A program made the translations under genes and the position numbers. Positions 17,423-26,074 of a DNA stretch of 64,000 nucleotides are shown here, one piece after another (within the stretch, counting starts at the first letter, position 1; every line of letters begins with the position of its first letter). This DNA is from Halomonas maura (GTDB lineage Bacteria; Pseudomonadota; Gammaproteobacteria; Pseudomonadales; Halomonadaceae), in the NCBI RefSeq assembly GCF_030409305.1, contig NZ_JAUFPQ010000013.1, positions 300,773 to 364,772 on the forward strand. Direction: 5' to 3'. The notes beneath the pieces were generated by a model that worked only from the letters and a program-made list of their open reading frames with translations, did not search any database and was not told the origin of the DNA.

Positions 17423-17863
17423 ATGAGTGGCCAGCGCCTGATCCTGGGCTTCGACTTCGGCACCCGGCGCATCGGCGTGGCGGTGGGCAACGAGCTGACT
17501 CGCAGCGCCCGCGCCCTGGAGCCGCTCCCCGCCCGCGACGGCATCCCCGACTGGACCCGGGTGGCACGGCTGGTGGAGGAATGGCGGCCGGACCTGTTCG
17601 TGGTCGGCCTGCCGGTCAACATGGACGGCAGCGAGAGCGTGATGAGCACCCGGGCACGCAAGTTCGGCAAGCGGTTGTTCGGCCGTTACGGCATTCCCTG
17701 CGAGATGGCCGACGAGCGGGGCTCCACCCGCGAGGCCAAGGCCATCGCCCGGGACGCCGGCCACCGCGGCAACTACCGCGACGACGGTGTCGACGGCCTG
17801 GCCGCGGCGCTGATCCTCGAGGCCTGGCTGGCCCGGGAGGAAGGGCTGCCGCCGCGCCCCTGA
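17423..17863 (+). CDS. ruvX: Putative pre-16S rRNA nuclease / Holliday junction resolvase-like RuvX (YqgF)
   Basis: The 146-residue RNase H-fold protein has the catalytic Asp motif LGFDFGTRRIGVAVG at the start, VVGLPVNMDGSESVMSTRARKF in the middle and the DERGSTREA motif near residue 95. YqgF proteins mature the 5' end of 16S rRNA in E. coli. ATG 17423 has GGGGAG upstream and gives the family start; the open frame reaches a GTG at 17399 that lies in the flanking element. It ends the gshB-tonB-algH-ruvX run. Confidence 0.94.
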   Translation: MSGQRLILGFDFGTRRIGVAVGNELTRSARALEPLPARDGIPDWTRVARLVEEWRPDLFVVGLPVNMDGSESVMSTRARKFGKRLFGRYGIPCEMADERGSTREAKAIARDAGHRGNYRDDGVDGLAAALILEAWLAREEGLPPRP

Positions 17864-17887
17864 CCCCGCCCTTCCCCTGAACGGAAC

Positions 17888-17907
17888 GGGCCGGCATTCG
17901 CCGGCCC
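17888..17907 (+). terminator. Hairpin after ruvX
   Basis: An 8-bp perfect stem GGGCCGGC/GCCGGCCC with loop ATTC lies 24 nt after the ruvX stop and 39 nt from the convergent pyrB stop. The tail is only GATTCCCCCTTTCC, so efficiency is doubtful. Confidence 0.45.
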
Positions 17908-17946
17908 GATTCCCCCTTTCCTGCTGGCCTTCCCTGCCGGTGCCGT

Positions 17947-18975
17947 TCAGTCCCGGGCGTCGTCCACCCCGAAGGTCTTGGGCACGAACCAGCGCACCTC
18001 GCGCAGGTCCTTCTCCACCAGGTCCTCGACCTTGAGCAGGGTGGCGAAGATCGCCATGCGCACCGGGATGCCGTTGTCGGTCTGGCGGAAGATCGCCAGG
18101 CGCGGGTCGCCGTTGAGGTCGACGTCGAGGTCGTTGGCCTCGGCGCGGCTGTCGCGGGGCAGGGGGTGCATGACGATGGTGTGGTCGTTGCAGCGGCCGT
18201 CGAGGAAGGCCTTGTCCACGGTGTAGTCCCGGGACAGGCTGAAGCCCTCGCTCATCTCGGCGGTGAAGCGCTCCTTCTGGATGCGCGTGGTGTAGACCAC
18301 GTCGACATCGGCGAAGTCGCTGGCCAGGCTCTCGCGGACCTGCACCTCCAGGCCCTGTCGCGCCACCCGCTCGATCAGGGGGTGCGGCATCTCCAGGCCC
18401 GGCGGGGCCACCAGGGTGACGCGCATGGGGCCATAGAGGGCCAGCAGCTTGATCAGCGAGTGCACCGTGCGACCGTACTTGAGGTCACCGGTCATCAGCA
18501 CATGGGCCCCTTTCAAGGTCTTGCCGCGCCGGGTGAATTCCTTGTCGATGGTGTAGAGGTCGAGCAGCGCCTGGCTGGGGTGCTCGCCGGGGCCGTCGCC
18601 GCCGTTGATCACCGGCACGTTGGTGGCGCGGGCGAACTCGGCCACCGAGCCCTGCTCCGGGTGGCGCATCACGATGGCGTCGCAGTAGCCGCTCATCACC
18701 CGGCTGGTGTCGTAGAGCGACTCGCCCTTGGCCATGGACGAGAAGGTGAAGCCGGTGGTGTCGCAGACGGTGCCGCCGAGGCGGCAGAAGGCCGCGTGGA
18801 AGCTGACCCGGGTGCGGGTGCTGGCCTCGAAGAACAGGTTGCCGAGCACCGCGCCCTCCAGCACCCGGGTGACCTTGCGGCGGCTGGCGATCGGCTCCAT
18901 GCGCGCCGCGACGCGCATCAGGTGATCGATAGCATCGCGTGACAGGGAATCGATGGAGAGCAGGTGGGAACTCAT
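17947..18975 (-). CDS. pyrB: Aspartate carbamoyltransferase catalytic chain
   Basis: Catalyses the committed step of pyrimidine synthesis, carbamoyl phosphate plus aspartate. The 342-residue protein carries the carbamoyl-phosphate loop STRTR at 52-56, the SSMAKGES lysine loop, the HPSQALLD motif and the PLPRDSRAE aspartate-binding segment, so it looks catalytically complete. It has a C-terminal extension beyond the 311 residues of E. coli PyrB. Neither a pyrI regulatory chain nor a pyrC-like partner is adjacent. In Pseudomonas pyrR-pyrB-pyrC follows ruvX in the same direction; here pyrR is missing and pyrB is inverted. Confidence 0.93.
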   Translation of the reverse strand: MSSHLLSIDSLSRDAIDHLMRVAARMEPIASRRKVTRVLEGAVLGNLFFEASTRTRVSFHAAFCRLGGTVCDTTGFTFSSMAKGESLYDTSRVMSGYCDAIVMRHPEQGSVAEFARATNVPVINGGDGPGEHPSQALLDLYTIDKEFTRRGKTLKGAHVLMTGDLKYGRTVHSLIKLLALYGPMRVTLVAPPGLEMPHPLIERVARQGLEVQVRESLASDFADVDVVYTTRIQKERFTAEMSEGFSLSRDYTVDKAFLDGRCNDHTIVMHPLPRDSRAEANDLDVDLNGDPRLAIFRQTDNGIPVRMAIFATLLKVEDLVEKDLREVRWFVPKTFGVDDARD

Positions 18976-19086
18976 CGCGGGCCTCGGCTGGCGGTGGGGG
19001 ACGGTCGCTAGTGTACCTGTCGCGGCCGCCGGCTTCAGCCTCTCGCGCGGGGGGCCCCACCACGCGCCGTCCCCGGCCCTCCGCTT

Positions 19087-19111
19087 GGGCCTGCCTCGCT
19101 CGGGCAGGCCC
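19087..19111 (-). terminator. Hairpin downstream of the SulP gene
   Basis: A 9-bp perfect stem (GGGCCTGCC / GGCAGGCCC) with a 7-nt loop lies 6 nt past the stop of the SulP gene on the minus strand. No T-run follows. Confidence 0.4.
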
Positions 19112-19117
19112 CGTGGC

Positions 19118-20884
19118 TTACCCCTCTCGCGCCAGGATGTCTTGCTCCGCAGGCAGCGGGCCGCACTCGGTGAAGACCCGCTGGTGGCAGCTCCGGCAGA
19201 CGCTCGGGTCCAGCGCCGGGGCGGTGGCGCCGATCGCCGCCTCGGGCGTCTCGAAGACGCGCGCCTCGCCGAGCCGGGCCAGGTCGCCGCGACGGCGCAG
19301 CTCGTCCAGCACGGTGCCCTTGAGCGAGCTGATCATCAGCTCACCGCCCTGGTCGCGCAGGCGCCGGGCCTCCTGAAGTAGCATCTCGATGCCGGCGGTG
19401 TCGATGAAGTTGATGCCCTTGCCGATGATCAGCACCCGGGTACCCGGCGTGGCGCTGAGCGCCCTGAGGCGACGCTGCACGTGGTCGGTGGCGCCGAAGA
19501 ACAGCGAGCCGTCGATGCGCAGGATCTTCAGCTGGGGGCACTGGGCGAGGTCGTAGCGCTGGACGTTGCGGATGTGCCGGCGCGGGTGGTCCTGGCGGGG
19601 CGCCACCTCCAGGACGGTGGGGCGCGAGGTGCGCTTGAGGTAGAGCACCAGCGACAGCAGCACGCCGATGTAGATGGCGAACTCCAGCGCGACCAGCAGG
19701 GTGGCGGCGACGGTCGCCGCCAGGATCATCGCCTCGTGGCGGCTGGCACGCACCAGGTGGGCGATATGCTGAGCGTCGATCAGGTTCCAGGCGATCAGCA
19801 GGATGCCGCCGGCCATGGCGGGCAGCGGCAGGTAGGCGGTGATGCCCGGGGCCAGCACCAGGATCAGCGCCAGCAGGGCGGCGGCGAACACCGAGGCCAG
19901 CGGGGTGCGGGCGCCGGCGTCGTAGTTGGCGCCGGAGCGGGTGAAGGAGCCGGAACTGGCATAGCAGGAGAAGAAGCCGCCGACGATGTTGGACAGCCCC
20001 TGGCCGATGAACTCCTGATTGCCGTCGATCACCTGGCCCGAGCGCAGGGCGATGGCGCGGGCGATCGAGACGGCCTCGATCAGTCCCAGCAGGGCGATGG
20101 CGAAGGCGCCGGAGGTCAGGGTACGCAAGCTGTCCGGCGACAGCTCGGGCAGCGACAACGGCGGCAGGGTGCCGGGCAGGGCGCCGACCAGGGCGACCCC
20201 GTGGGCCGCGCCGTCCAGCAGCCAGCAGGCCAGGCTGCCGGCGGCCAGGCCCAGCAGCAGGTGCGGCGAGCGGCGCTGGAGCCGTCGCGCCACCACCGAG
20301 GTCGTCAGCGAGATCAGGCCGATGGCCAGGGCATAGGGGTTGGTCTCGGGCAGCGTCTGCACCAGCGCCGCCACATCGAGCAGGAAGCCCTGGCCGCCGG
20401 CGATGGAGACGCCGAGCAGGTGCTTCAGCTGGCTGGTGGCGATCAGGATCGCCGCCCCCGTCGTGAAGCCGATGACCACCGTATGGGAGATGAAGCTCAC
20501 CAGGCTGCCCAGCCGCAGCAGCCCCATCGCCAGCTGGATGACGCCGACCAGCAGGGTGACGGTCAGGGCCGCGGCGAGGTATTCCGAGGGCGTCAACGTG
20601 CCCAGGCCGCCGATCACGCTGGCCAGCACGATCGACAGCGCGGCGGTGGGCCCGGAGATCATGTGCCAGGAGCTGCCGAACAGCGCGGCCACGCTGGCGG
20701 CGACGATGGCCGAGTAGAGGCCGACTTCCGGCGGCAGGCCGGCGATGAAGGCGTAGGCGACCCCCTGGGGCAGCACCAGGATGGCGCCGGTGAGGCCGGC
20801 CATCAGGTCGGCGCCGAGCATCCGGCGGTCGAGGGTACGGCCCCAGCCGAGGAACGGCAGGCTGCGCGAGAGTCTGGACGCCAT
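19118..20884 (-). CDS. SulP-family anion transporter with STAS domain
   Basis: Inner-membrane transporter of the SulP/SLC26 group (sulfate, bicarbonate or other anions). The 588-residue protein has many hydrophobic spans from residue 20 to about 425, including the family blocks PQGVAYAFIAGLPPEVGLYSA and GNQEFIGQGLSNIVGGFF, then a cytosolic STAS domain (about 440-550; VLIIGKGINFIDTAGIEMLLQEA). After the STAS domain there is an unusual short Cys-rich tail with CRSCH and a third Cys nine residues later. The substrate cannot be read from sequence. It is divergent from an HdfR-type regulator. Confidence 0.88.
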   Translation of the reverse strand: MASRLSRSLPFLGWGRTLDRRMLGADLMAGLTGAILVLPQGVAYAFIAGLPPEVGLYSAIVAASVAALFGSSWHMISGPTAALSIVLASVIGGLGTLTPSEYLAAALTVTLLVGVIQLAMGLLRLGSLVSFISHTVVIGFTTGAAILIATSQLKHLLGVSIAGGQGFLLDVAALVQTLPETNPYALAIGLISLTTSVVARRLQRRSPHLLLGLAAGSLACWLLDGAAHGVALVGALPGTLPPLSLPELSPDSLRTLTSGAFAIALLGLIEAVSIARAIALRSGQVIDGNQEFIGQGLSNIVGGFFSCYASSGSFTRSGANYDAGARTPLASVFAAALLALILVLAPGITAYLPLPAMAGGILLIAWNLIDAQHIAHLVRASRHEAMILAATVAATLLVALEFAIYIGVLLSLVLYLKRTSRPTVLEVAPRQDHPRRHIRNVQRYDLAQCPQLKILRIDGSLFFGATDHVQRRLRALSATPGTRVLIIGKGINFIDTAGIEMLLQEARRLRDQGGELMISSLKGTVLDELRRRGDLARLGEARVFETPEAAIGATAPALDPSVCRSCHQRVFTECGPLPAEQDILAREG

Positions 20885-20993
20885 GGATGACAGCCTCGAG
20901 ATGAGCGTGGGAGCGCCAGCCTAGGGAAAATCTGGCATGCTGGAAAACAAATTTTTTTGGCCTTCATGAACAGAAAAACCGAAGGTGGCTGCC

Positions 20994-21830
20994 ATGGATA
21001 CCCAATTGCTGGAAACCTTCCTCGAGGTCGGTCGGCTGCGTAACTTCGGCAAGGCCGCCGAGAGCCTCTGCGTGTCGCCCTCGACCGTCAGCGCGCGCAT
21101 TCGCCAGCTGGAAGAGCACCTCGGGTTGGCGCTGTTCACCCGTGGGCACCACCGCATCGACCTGACCCCGGCCGGGGAGCGCATGGAACGCCATGCGCGC
21201 TTCATCCTCGGCGCCTGGGAGCGGGCCTTTGAAGACACGGCGCTCAGCGAGCGGCATCAGCGGCGCCTGGTGGTGGCCGGCGTCGCCAGCCTCTGGGACA
21301 TCTTCCTGCAGGACTGGCTCACCGCCATCTACCGTGCCCATCCGACGCTGGGACTGCGCGCCGAGGAGAGCACCCCGTTGCGGGTGGTCGAGAAGCTGGA
21401 GCAGAACATGATCGACGTCGGCTTCCTCTACGACACGCCGCGCCTCCGCGGCGTGGGCGTCGAGGAAGTGGCGACCATCCCCCTGGTGATGGTCGCGAGC
21501 CGTCCCGGTATCGACGCCGAGCGGGCGGTCGGCGAGGGCTACATCCGGGTGGAGTGGGGGACGGTCTTCGCCAGCGTCCACGAGAGCCATTTCCCGCAGC
21601 GCCTGCTCGCCCGGGGGCGGGTGAACAGCGGGCGCATCGCCCTGAACCTGCTACTGGAGTGCGGCGGGGCCGCCTACCTGCCGCGGGACATCGTGGCGCC
21701 CTGGTGCCGCCGCGAGCGGTTGTTCGTCGTCGAGGACGCACCGCCGATCGAGCTCAAGGCTCATGTCGCCTACCACCTGCACGGCGAGCACCGCCAGCTG
21801 ATCCGCGAACTGCTGGAGCGGCTGCGGTGA
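20994..21830 (+). CDS. hdfR: LysR-family regulator, HdfR-like
   Basis: The 278-residue DNA-binding protein closely follows E. coli HdfR (MDTELLKTFLEV) in its opening, its length and the AAESL...IRQLE helix-turn-helix (about 18-50). HdfR represses the flagellar master operon in E. coli; targets differ between species. I prefer ATG 20994, which has GAAGG 8 nt upstream and matches the HdfR start, over a GTG at 20985. It is divergent from the SulP transporter, so the 109-bp gap may carry its operator, though no clean LysR palindrome is evident there. Confidence 0.75.
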   Translation: MDTQLLETFLEVGRLRNFGKAAESLCVSPSTVSARIRQLEEHLGLALFTRGHHRIDLTPAGERMERHARFILGAWERAFEDTALSERHQRRLVVAGVASLWDIFLQDWLTAIYRAHPTLGLRAEESTPLRVVEKLEQNMIDVGFLYDTPRLRGVGVEEVATIPLVMVASRPGIDAERAVGEGYIRVEWGTVFASVHESHFPQRLLARGRVNSGRIALNLLLECGGAAYLPRDIVAPWCRRERLFVVEDAPPIELKAHVAYHLHGEHRQLIRELLERLR

Positions 21831-21906
21831 GGCGCATCGAGGCCATGCCGGCGGAAGTCAGCCTTAGCACGTCCGGCTCCTCGGTGAAGGGACGAGGAAG
21901 AACGCC

Positions 21907-21934
21907 GCCGGGCGCGGCAGGTGCCGCGCCCGGC
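21907..21934. terminator. Strong hairpin between convergent genes
   Basis: A 12-bp perfect GC-rich stem (21907-21918 with 21923-21934) with loop AGGT lies between the convergent hdfR and IclR genes and could serve both. No T-run is present on either side. Confidence 0.5.
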
Positions 21935-21993
21935 TGTCATCAGCGCGCTCATTACAGCGCCACCGGCCTCCGGCCGTGGCTCGTGACGGCGGC

Positions 21994-22830
21994 TCAGGCC
22001 GGCAGTTCGTCCGCCTGGGGGATGCGGCCGCCCAACCGGGCAGTGATCTCGGCGGCGGCCTCGCGGACCAGCTCGCCGAGCTCGGTGAGGCGGGCCTCGG
22101 GGATCCGCGCCACCGGGCCGGAGACGGAGATCGCCGCCAGCGGGACGCCATGCTCGTCGTGGATGCAGGCCGCCACGCAGTGCAGGCCGATGGCATGTTC
22201 CTCGCGGTCGCAGGCGTAGCCCTGGCGGCGGATCTCGGCCAGGCTCGCGTCCAGGGCCGCGGGATCGTGGAGGGTGTTGGTGGTGACCCGGGCCAGGCCG
22301 CGTTCCTCCAGCACCCGTGCCAGCTCGTCATCGGGCAGCCAGGCCATCAGGGCCTTGCCCACACCGGAGGCATGCAGCGGCGCCCGGGAGCCCAGCCGAG
22401 TGATCATGCGCATCATCTGCGGCGACTCGCTCTGGGCCAGGAAGACCGCGGTACTGCCGTCGCGCACGCCCAGGTTGGCGGTCTCCCCGGTCTGCGCGGT
22501 GAGCCGGCGCAGGAAGGGGCGGCTGGTACCGACGAAGTCGCGGGCCTCGAGGAAGCTGTTGCCGATACGGAAGGTCTTGACGTCGATCTTCCACACGCCG
22601 AGCTCGTTGTCCTGGGTGACATAGCCCTGGCTCTGCAGGGCCTGGAGCAGGCGGTGGGTGGTCGAGGGGGCGAGCTCGGACTGCTCGGCGATCTCGGACA
22701 GGGCCAGGCCACCGGGGCTGCCCGCCAGGCGTTCCAGCAGGCTGAGGCCGCGCACCAGGGACTGGCTGTGGCCACCGCTGCTCTTTCCCGATGCCGGGCG
22801 TCCCGCCGTTCTGCGCTTGCCTTCACTCAC
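21994..22830 (-). CDS. IclR-family transcriptional regulator (purine/allantoin locus)
   Basis: The 278-residue protein has a Ser/Gly/Lys-rich tail (1-22), an N-terminal winged helix (about 24-85; recognition helix APSTTHRLLQALQSQG) and the IclR effector domain with ASGVGKALMAWLP and HCVAACIHDEHG motifs. Neighbouring genes on the same strand are a nucleobase permease and an 8-oxoguanine deaminase-like enzyme, so it may act like AllR on purine or ureide catabolism. A GGAAA-TGG-TTTCC repeat 71 bp upstream of its start is a candidate autoregulatory operator. Confidence 0.85.
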   Translation of the reverse strand: MSEGKRRTAGRPASGKSSGGHSQSLVRGLSLLERLAGSPGGLALSEIAEQSELAPSTTHRLLQALQSQGYVTQDNELGVWKIDVKTFRIGNSFLEARDFVGTSRPFLRRLTAQTGETANLGVRDGSTAVFLAQSESPQMMRMITRLGSRAPLHASGVGKALMAWLPDDELARVLEERGLARVTTNTLHDPAALDASLAEIRRQGYACDREEHAIGLHCVAACIHDEHGVPLAAISVSGPVARIPEARLTELGELVREAAAEITARLGGRIPQADELPA

Positions 22831-22900
22831 TGCCTGCTCTCCCGCGTCGATGACTCCCAGGCCCCAGCATACCCTGTCATGGGCGAGCTGTCTTGCCTTC

Positions 22901-22913
22901 GGAAATGGTTTCC
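22901..22913. promoter_or_regulatory. Candidate IclR operator
   Basis: GGAAATGGTTTCC, a perfect 5+3+5 inverted repeat, lies 71 bp upstream of the IclR gene. It resembles the TGGAAAT-N-ATTTCCA form bound by E. coli IclR-type proteins. It sits in a 276-bp gap between the IclR gene and the permease gene, which otherwise shows only GC-rich sequence. Confidence 0.5.
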
Positions 22914-23073
22914 ATAGCAGCGGGAGGCGGCCCAGGCGGCTGTTGAGGATGTCCGGGTGGGGAGGGGGTGGCGTTCGGCCTCTCCCAGCCCCGCCCGACC
23001 GGCGATGAGTGGCGGCGGCGGTGCCGAGGGGACCAGGACCTCGCGGTGATCGAGACCCTGGCCAGCTGCTTCT

Positions 23074-23095
23074 GACCGCCCCGGGCGGGGCGGTC
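23074..23095 (-). terminator. Hairpin after the NCS2 permease gene
   Basis: A 9-bp perfect stem GACCGCCCC/GGGGCGGTC with loop GGGC lies 11 nt past the permease stop codon. There is no T-run. Confidence 0.45.
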
Positions 23096-23106
23096 GGCGG
23101 GGCGAC

Positions 23107-24453
23107 TCAGACGTCGTCGCGGAAGCTGCGGTCCTGCTTGGGCAGCACCAGGTTGAGGAGGATGGCACACAGCGCCCCGGGGATCAGGCCGGACTCGATG
23201 ATCGCCTGGACGTTCTCGGCGAGCCCGGCGTAGAGGCCCTGCTGGGCCGGCAGGCCCACCGCCGCCGACAGCGAGACGCCGATGATCACCATGTTGCGCT
23301 TGTTGAAGTCGATATGGGACAGCATCTTGATGCCGGCGCTGGCGATCATGCCGAACATGATCAGCACCGCCCCGCCCAGCACCGAATTGGGGATGCTCGA
23401 GATCACGGCGCCGAGCTTGGGCAGCAGGCCGGCCAGCAGCAGGAAGACGCCGCCGATGGCCACCACGAAGCGGCTGACCACGCCGGTCAGGGCCACCATG
23501 CCGACGTTCTGGCTGAAGCTGATCTGCGGGAAGGCGTTGAAGATGGCGGCGAAGACGCTGGCCAGGCCGTCGGCCATCACCCCGCCGGACAGCTCCTTGT
23601 GGGTCGGCTCGCGGTCCATGCCGCCGGCCGTGGTGCCGACGATATCACCGATGGACTCGGCGCAGGTCACCACCGCCAGCAGCACCACCGGCAGGATCGC
23701 GGCCAGGTGGAACTCCAGGCCGATGGTCAGCGGCATCGGCAGCGAGACCCAGTCGGCGGCGGCGATCTCGCCGAAGCTCACCAGCCCGAAGGCCACGGCG
23801 CTGCCGTAGCCCACCACCAGGCCGACCAGCGGGGCGGTTTCCGACCAGATGCCGCGGCCATACTGGTGGAGGGCCAGGGTGACGGTCAGCACCAGTCCGG
23901 CCAGCACCAGGTGGTGGGTGGCCCCGAAGTCCTCGGCGCCGAAGCCGCCGCCGGCATAGGCGAAGCCCACCGGCATCAGCAGGGTGCCGAGCATGATCAC
24001 GAAGGTACCGGTGACCACCGGCGGGAACAGGAAGCGGAACCAGGGCAGGAAGAGGCCCACCAGCGCCATGGCGATGCCGCCGCACAGCGCCGCCCCCAGG
24101 GCGGCGGGCAGTCCCATGCCCACGGCGATCGGGATCAGCACCGGCACGAAGCCGAAGCTGGTGCCCATGACGATCGGCAGGCGGGCGCCGATCGGCCCCA
24201 GGCCGAGCGATTGCACCAGGGTGGCGACCCCGGCCACGAACATGGCGGCCTGGATCATGAAGGCCGTCTGGTCCGCCGGCAGGTCGGCGGCCCCGGCGAT
24301 GATGATGGGCACGGTGACGTTGCCGACGAACATCGCCAGCACGTGCTGCAGCCCCAGCGGGATGGCCCGGCCGAGCGGCGGCATGGCATTGACGTCGTGG
24401 GTGGAGCGCACCTTCGGCGGGGTGCCCTCGGTGGTGGTGTCGGAAGTCGACAT
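23107..24453 (-). CDS. NCS2-family nucleobase (uracil/xanthine) permease
   Basis: Proton-coupled inner-membrane transporter for a purine or pyrimidine base. The 448-residue hydrophobic protein has about 14 spans, the family block LGLGPIGARLPIVMGTSFGFVP, the conserved Glu region TCAESIGDIVGTT and the NAT signature FPQISFSQNVGMVALTGVVSR. Linkage with a deaminase of the 8-oxoguanine type and an IclR regulator suggests a purine substrate such as xanthine, urate or an oxidised guanine. It starts at ATG 24453, 53 nt downstream of the deaminase gene, so the two are probably one unit. Confidence 0.88.
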   Translation of the reverse strand: MSTSDTTTEGTPPKVRSTHDVNAMPPLGRAIPLGLQHVLAMFVGNVTVPIIIAGAADLPADQTAFMIQAAMFVAGVATLVQSLGLGPIGARLPIVMGTSFGFVPVLIPIAVGMGLPAALGAALCGGIAMALVGLFLPWFRFLFPPVVTGTFVIMLGTLLMPVGFAYAGGGFGAEDFGATHHLVLAGLVLTVTLALHQYGRGIWSETAPLVGLVVGYGSAVAFGLVSFGEIAAADWVSLPMPLTIGLEFHLAAILPVVLLAVVTCAESIGDIVGTTAGGMDREPTHKELSGGVMADGLASVFAAIFNAFPQISFSQNVGMVALTGVVSRFVVAIGGVFLLLAGLLPKLGAVISSIPNSVLGGAVLIMFGMIASAGIKMLSHIDFNKRNMVIIGVSLSAAVGLPAQQGLYAGLAENVQAIIESGLIPGALCAILLNLVLPKQDRSFRDDV

Positions 24454-24506
24454 GGGGTGGTTTCTCCTGTTGTCGTTGTTGAAACCTAGGGAGGTGTCCT
24501 GCCGCC

Positions 24507-25862
24507 CTAGCGGGCGCGCCTCAGCGCCCGGGCGGCCTGGTCATGGCGGGCCAGCAGGGCGTCGAGGTCGACCCCCACCGGCTGGCCCTCGGTCACCCGC
24601 CACTGCCCGGCGACCATGACCCGGTCGGCGCGGTGGGCGCCACACAGCAGCAGGGCGGCGATGGGGTTCTCGGCGCCGGAGAAGCGCGGCTCGTCGAGGC
24701 GGAACAGGGCCAGGTCGGCCTGCTGGCCGGGGGCGAGGCCGCCGATGTCGTCGCGGCCGAGGCAGGCCGCGGAGCCCCGGGTCGCCCAGCGGATCACGTC
24801 GTCGTGGGTCACCCGGCTCGGCGCGTAGCGCAGCCGGCCGAGCAGCAGCGCCTGGCGCATCTCCTCGGCGAGGTTGGAGTGGTCGTTGGACGCGGAGCCG
24901 TCCACGGCGAGGCCCACCGGGCAGCCGGCGGCTTCCAGGTCCAGGGTGCGGCACAGTCCCGAGCCCAGCACCATGTTCGACGAGGGGCAGTGGGCGATGC
25001 CGGTGCCGGCGGCGCCGAGCCGGGCCACCTCCCCGTCGTCGAAATGGATGCCGTGGGCCAGCCAGGTCCGCGACGAGAGCCAGCCCACGGCCTCCAGGTA
25101 GTCCAGCGGGCGCATGCCGAACAGCCGCTGGCAGTAGGCCGTCTCGTCCTCGGTCTCGGCGAGGTGGGTGTGCAGGCGCACGTCCTTCTCCTCGGCCAGG
25201 CGGGCGCTGTCCTGCATCAGCTCGCGGCTCACCGAGAACGGCGAGCACGGCGCCAGGGCGATGGTGGTCATGGCGCCGTCGCCGCGCTGGTGGTAGGCGT
25301 CGATCAGCCGCGCGCTCTCGTCGAGGATGGTGGCCTCGTCCTGGACCACCGACTGCGGCGGCAGCCCGCCGTCGTCGCGGCCCACGCTCATCGAGCCGCG
25401 GGTCAGGGCGGCGCGCACGCCGAGCCGCCGGGCGGTCGCCACCTGGGCGTCGATGGCATGCTCGAGCGCCCCGGAGAACACGTAGTGGTGGTCGGCCACG
25501 GTGGTGCAGCCGCTCATCAGTAGCTCGACCATGGCCAGTTCGCTGGCCACCGCGAGCTGCGCCTCGTCGAGGTTCGCCCAGACCTCGTAGAGCGTCGTCA
25601 GCCAGGGGAAGAGCTCCTTGTTCAGTGCCGGCGAGTAGGCCCGGGTCAGGGTCTGGTAGAAGTGGTGGTGAGTGTTCACCAGTCCCGGCAGCAGCACATG
25701 CCGGGAGGCGTCGAAGGTGGCGTCGATCGGCGTGGCGGGCGTGGCGCCCGCGGGGACGGCCTCGACGATGCGATCGCCGCGGACCACCACGCCGGCGGCG
25801 GCGTGGACATCGCTGCAGGCGCGGGGGTGTCGGATCCATAGGGTCTGTTGCTGCGGGGTCAT
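24507..25862 (-). CDS. Amidohydrolase, probable 8-oxoguanine deaminase
   Basis: The 451-residue metal-dependent hydrolase has the amidohydrolase motifs: LPGLVNTHHHFYQTLTRA near residue 57 (HxH metal site), HTHLAET near 226, a further His in AHGIHFDD and the catalytic Asp in AVDGSASNDHSN near 305. The NTHHHFYQTLTRA block is typical of 8-oxoguanine deaminase, which converts 8-oxoguanine to urate, and of the related hydroxyatrazine hydrolases. The adjacent nucleobase permease favours a purine substrate. Other guanine-like substrates remain possible. Confidence 0.75.
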   Translation of the reverse strand: MTPQQQTLWIRHPRACSDVHAAAGVVVRGDRIVEAVPAGATPATPIDATFDASRHVLLPGLVNTHHHFYQTLTRAYSPALNKELFPWLTTLYEVWANLDEAQLAVASELAMVELLMSGCTTVADHHYVFSGALEHAIDAQVATARRLGVRAALTRGSMSVGRDDGGLPPQSVVQDEATILDESARLIDAYHQRGDGAMTTIALAPCSPFSVSRELMQDSARLAEEKDVRLHTHLAETEDETAYCQRLFGMRPLDYLEAVGWLSSRTWLAHGIHFDDGEVARLGAAGTGIAHCPSSNMVLGSGLCRTLDLEAAGCPVGLAVDGSASNDHSNLAEEMRQALLLGRLRYAPSRVTHDDVIRWATRGSAACLGRDDIGGLAPGQQADLALFRLDEPRFSGAENPIAALLLCGAHRADRVMVAGQWRVTEGQPVGVDLDALLARHDQAARALRRAR

Positions 25863-25981
25863 GCTGTCCTCCCGGGTGTCCGCGCGTGGCGGCCCCTGCC
25901 ATGGGCAAAGGGTTACCCAAGTCTCGCGTCGGACCAGAGCCTTGGTTCAGGTGCCTTCGACGTTATGTGTACGTGGCGTGT

Positions 25982-26011
25982 AATCCAATAATCAATATGG
26001 ATTGTGTACAA
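25982..26011. promoter_or_regulatory. Inverted repeats upstream of the deaminase gene
   Basis: AATCCA (25982-25987) and TGGATT (25998-26003) form a 6+10+6 inverted repeat, overlapped by TTGT-N2-ACAA (26002-26011). This AT-rich patch is in the 212-bp gap before the minus-strand deaminase gene and is the only such patch there, so it is a plausible operator for the nearby IclR protein or another regulator. The rest of the gap shows nothing clear. Confidence 0.45.
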
Positions 26012-26074
26012 AATGAGAGGGTTTTGCGCCCCTGTCAAGCGCGCCGCCGGCGACCCCTCCCGGCGGGCTGCCGC

